In this document: in pieces, positions 62,050-64,000 of the stretch
How positions within the stretch are numbered: position 1 is the first letter of the stretch
Layout of the letters: each line of letters starts with the position of its first letter
NCBI GenBank assembly: GCA_013297875.1
Contig: JAAFIW010000007.1
Location: 1-64,000 of the forward strand
Length of the DNA: 64,000 bases
Source: Comamonadaceae bacterium
Lineage (GTDB): Bacteria > Pseudomonadota > Gammaproteobacteria > Burkholderiales > Burkholderiaceae_C
Direction of reading: 5' to 3'
Notes under the pieces: generated by a model
Databases searched by the model: none
Told to the model about the DNA's origin: nothing
Seen by the model: the letters and a program-made list of their open reading frames with translations, nothing else
Translations under genes and position numbers: made by a program

Positions 62050-63450
62050 TTAATATGCACTGCCGCTGGCCAAGGATTCAAACTTTGTCAATGGTTTGAG
62101 GAAAGCGAGCTTGACGGTGCCTGTAGGGCCATTGCGTTGTTTGCTGATGATGATCTCGGCCACGCCAGGCTCTTTGGAGTCTTTGTTGTAGTAGTCGTCC
62201 CGGTAGATGAACATGATGACGTCGGCGTCTTGCTCAATGGCACCCGATTCGCGCAGGTCGCTCATCATGGGCCGCTTGTCGGTTCGCGATTCCACACCGC
62301 GCGACAGCTGTGACAGCGCAATCACCGGGCACTGCAGCTCTTTGGCCAGCATTTTCAGCCCGCGTGAAATTTCACCGACGGCGGTGGCGCGGTTTTCGTC
62401 GCTCATGCTGGCGGACACGCTCATCAATTGCAAGTAGTCCACCACGATCAAGCCCAGCTTGCCGCATTGACGCGCCAGACGCCGGGCATTGGCACGCAAC
62501 TCACTGACGCTCAGGCCGGGACTTTCATCAATGTGCAGCGAGACATTGCGCAGCTTCTCAATTGCCTCCGTCAGGCGCGGCCATTCATCATCTTTGAGCT
62601 TGCCGGTGCGCAGATTGGTTTGGTCAATACGCCCGATGGAGCCGACGATGCGCACTGCCAGTTGGGAGGCACCCATTTCCATCGAAAACACCGCCACGGG
62701 CAAGCCTTCGTTCAAGGCCACGTGTTCGGCGATATTGATCGCCAAGGCCGTTTTGCCCATCGATGGCCGGGCCGCCAACACAATCATGTCACCGGCCTGG
62801 AAGCCGGAAGTCATGCGATCCAGATCGTAAAACCCCGTGGGCACGCCGGTGATGTCGTTGGGGTTGTCGGCCATTTCCTGCACGCGGTCCAGCAGCTGCA
62901 CCACCAACGAGTCCATGCCCTGAAAGCCCTGCTTCATGCGCGAGCCTTCTTCATTGATATTCAGAATGCGCTGTTCGGCGCTGTCCAGAATTTTGTCAAC
63001 CGACAGGCCCTGGGTGTTGAAGGCGCTGGTGGAGATTTCGTCACTGGCTCGCACCAGTTTGCGCAGGATGGAGCGCTCCCGCACGATTTCGGCATAGCGG
63101 CGAATGTTGCCCGCACCAGGCACATACTGCGCCAGTGAATTCAAGTAGGCCAAGCCGCCCACCTCGTCGCCCTTGCCTTGCATTTGCAAGTGCTCGTGCA
63201 CCGTGATCACATCGGCCGGTTTGGTCGCGTTGACCAGCGCACCAATAGCCGCGTAGATCAAAGCATGCTCGTACCGGTAGAAGTCGCCGTCAGTCAACAA
63301 ATCTCCCACCCGATCCCAGGCGGCGTTGTCCAGTAACAAGCCGCCCAGCACGCTGGATTCGGCCTCCATCGAATGCGGTGGTATGCGCAACTGCGCAATT
63401 TGAGGATCGGGGGTGTAATCAGAGTCGACCGGAACCAGTACTGCAGGCAT
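62050..63450 (-). CDS. dnaB: Replicative DNA helicase
   Basis: This 466-residue DnaB has the N-terminal primase-interacting domain (RIPPHSMEAESSVLGGLLLD, GDFYRYEHALIYAAIGALV). The RecA-type ATPase domain has Walker A in ARPSMGKTALAINIA, Walker B in LIVVDYLQLM, and SQLSRGVESRTDKRPMMSDL with RESGAIEQDADVIMFIYRDD. No intein is present. ATG 63450 has AAAGGAAG upstream and starts at MPAVLVPVDSD, better than a frame-open codon further upstream. Confidence 0.97.
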   Translation of the reverse strand: MPAVLVPVDSDYTPDPQIAQLRIPPHSMEAESSVLGGLLLDNAAWDRVGDLLTDGDFYRYEHALIYAAIGALVNATKPADVITVHEHLQMQGKGDEVGGLAYLNSLAQYVPGAGNIRRYAEIVRERSILRKLVRASDEISTSAFNTQGLSVDKILDSAEQRILNINEEGSRMKQGFQGMDSLVVQLLDRVQEMADNPNDITGVPTGFYDLDRMTSGFQAGDMIVLAARPSMGKTALAINIAEHVALNEGLPVAVFSMEMGASQLAVRIVGSIGRIDQTNLRTGKLKDDEWPRLTEAIEKLRNVSLHIDESPGLSVSELRANARRLARQCGKLGLIVVDYLQLMSVSASMSDENRATAVGEISRGLKMLAKELQCPVIALSQLSRGVESRTDKRPMMSDLRESGAIEQDADVIMFIYRDDYYNKDSKEPGVAEIIISKQRNGPTGTVKLAFLKPLTKFESLASGSAY

Positions 63451-63600
63451 GAACTTCCTTTGGGGGACGGCGAGCTTAAGTCTTCGCCGCGCTGGCGTCA
63501 TCGGATAAGTCTGTGGAAAACCACGGTGTTTTTGAGGAAAGACTGTGGGTAACCATCACACCCACCCCTTCGAACACCGCACTTGGCAGCACCCACAAAA

Positions 63601-63645
63601 AAGCCGCTGGCGCTCCACGCACCAGCGGCTTTGAAACCAGGGTGC
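63601..63645 (-). terminator. rplI: Rho-independent terminator after rplI
   Basis: AAGCCGCTGG (63601-63610) pairs with CCAGCGGCTT (63622-63631) in a 10-bp stem. Reading the minus strand, the T-run CTTTTTTGTGG follows. It ends the ribosomal-protein transcript containing rplI before dnaB. Confidence 0.85.
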
Positions 63646-63650
63646 CGGTA

Positions 63651-64000
63651 TCAGGCTGTTTCGCCGTACACCGTCACATTGATCTGCACCACCACATCGG
63701 TGTGCAAGGCCACGCTGACCGCGCTGTCACCCACCAATTTGATGGGGCCATTGGGCATGCGAACCTGGGCCTTGACCACTGGGTAGCCTTGCTTGGTCAG
63801 TTCCTCAGCGATATCGGCATTGGTCACAGAGCCAAACAGGCGACCATCGACACCGGCTTTTTGGGTCAACTTGATGGTTGTGCCGGCCAATTTTTCGCCT
63901 TGGGCCTGAGCCGCAGACAATTTTTCAGCGGCCGCTTTTTCAAGCTCGGCACGCTTGGCAGCGAACTCAGCCTTGTTGGCTTCGGTGGCGCGGCGCGCGC
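63651..64000 (-). CDS. rplI: 50S ribosomal protein L9, C-terminal part (partial)
   Basis: The last ~115 residues of L9 are present; the start lies beyond the right edge. The frame includes the charged connecting helix ([20 protein letters not shown]) and the C-terminal domain ([54 protein letters not shown]), all characteristic. The rplI-dnaB order is standard in betaproteobacteria. Confidence 0.95.
   Translation of the reverse strand, partial: ARRATEANKAEFAAKRAELEKAAAEKLSAAQAQGEKLAGTTIKLTQKAGVDGRLFGSVTNADIAEELTKQGYPVVKAQVRMPNGPIKLVGDSAVSVALHTDVVVQINVTVYGETA

Overview
The window reads as chromosomal DNA of a high-G+C betaproteobacterium of the order Burkholderiales, most likely the family Comamonadaceae (Rhodoferax/Polaromonas-like). 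This rests on the housekeeping gene order (accD-trpA-trpB-trpF-truA-fimV-asd ... leuB-leuD-leuC, and gltA-sdhE-sdhBADC-gntR facing mdh-acnB), on the Bug-type solute receptor, and on the protein sequences. It is an inference; no database was searched. I see no rRNA, tRNA, CRISPR array, prophage or insertion sequence.

Layout. 1-2.5 kb: the 3' tail of an unknown gene and two tandem NHL-repeat lipoproteins on Pro/Thr-rich stalks, one truncated and one apparently frameshifted. 2.6-24.1 kb: a surface-glycan locus on the + strand. It holds a MurJ-type flippase, an aldolase-like protein, a small phosphoglycosyl transferase, AsnB, a glycosyltransferase-like protein, an AAC(3)-like acyltransferase with a DUF4910 aminopeptidase-like protein, and a full pseudaminic-acid pathway: PseB, PseC, PseF, a fused PseG-PseH and PseI. 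With these are a Pse-associated methylase, an acetamidino amidotransferase set (PP-loop enzyme plus HisH/HisF paralogues), a TylF-like methyltransferase, an unrecognised 531-residue protein and a membrane-bound CapD-type dehydratase. The predicted product is a pseudaminic-acid derivative carrying an acetamidino group and perhaps methyl groups.

24.1-40.2 kb: mostly minus-strand core genes (Lon substrate-binding-domain protein, YggT, accD, trpABF, truA, fimV, asd, leuBDC), with a GNAT enzyme, an entericidin-like lipoprotein, a small membrane protein and a LysR regulator. 40.3-41.3 kb: a Bug/TctC receptor. 41.4-52.9 kb: a TCA-cycle block, gltA-sdhE-sdhB-sdhA-sdhD-sdhC and a GntR regulator facing mdh, a CitE-like protein, an exported protein and acnB. 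52.9-61.8 kb: a minus-strand chemosensory operon (two response regulators, CheW, a membrane-anchored UrtA-like urea-binding protein, a chemoreceptor and a ChpA-like CheA-REC hybrid). 62-64 kb: dnaB and the 3' part of rplI.

The most unusual signal is palindromic DNA that the genes do not explain. (1) A short two-hairpin element (core near TTGCTCAAGCAGCTAT plus ATAGC) occurs in about 14 diverged copies in both orientations. About half lie inside genes with the reading frame kept, and one supplies the stop codon of the LysR gene. (2) Two ~160-bp hairpins flank the phosphoglycosyl transferase gene; their outer arms differ between copies but stay complementary within each copy. (3) A ~97-bp nested palindrome contains the annotated start of the CitE-like gene. 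(4) A paired dRS3-like repeat lies upstream of accD. These palindromes have repeatedly become the ends of genes. The urea-binding protein inside a chemosensory operon is the other strong lead.
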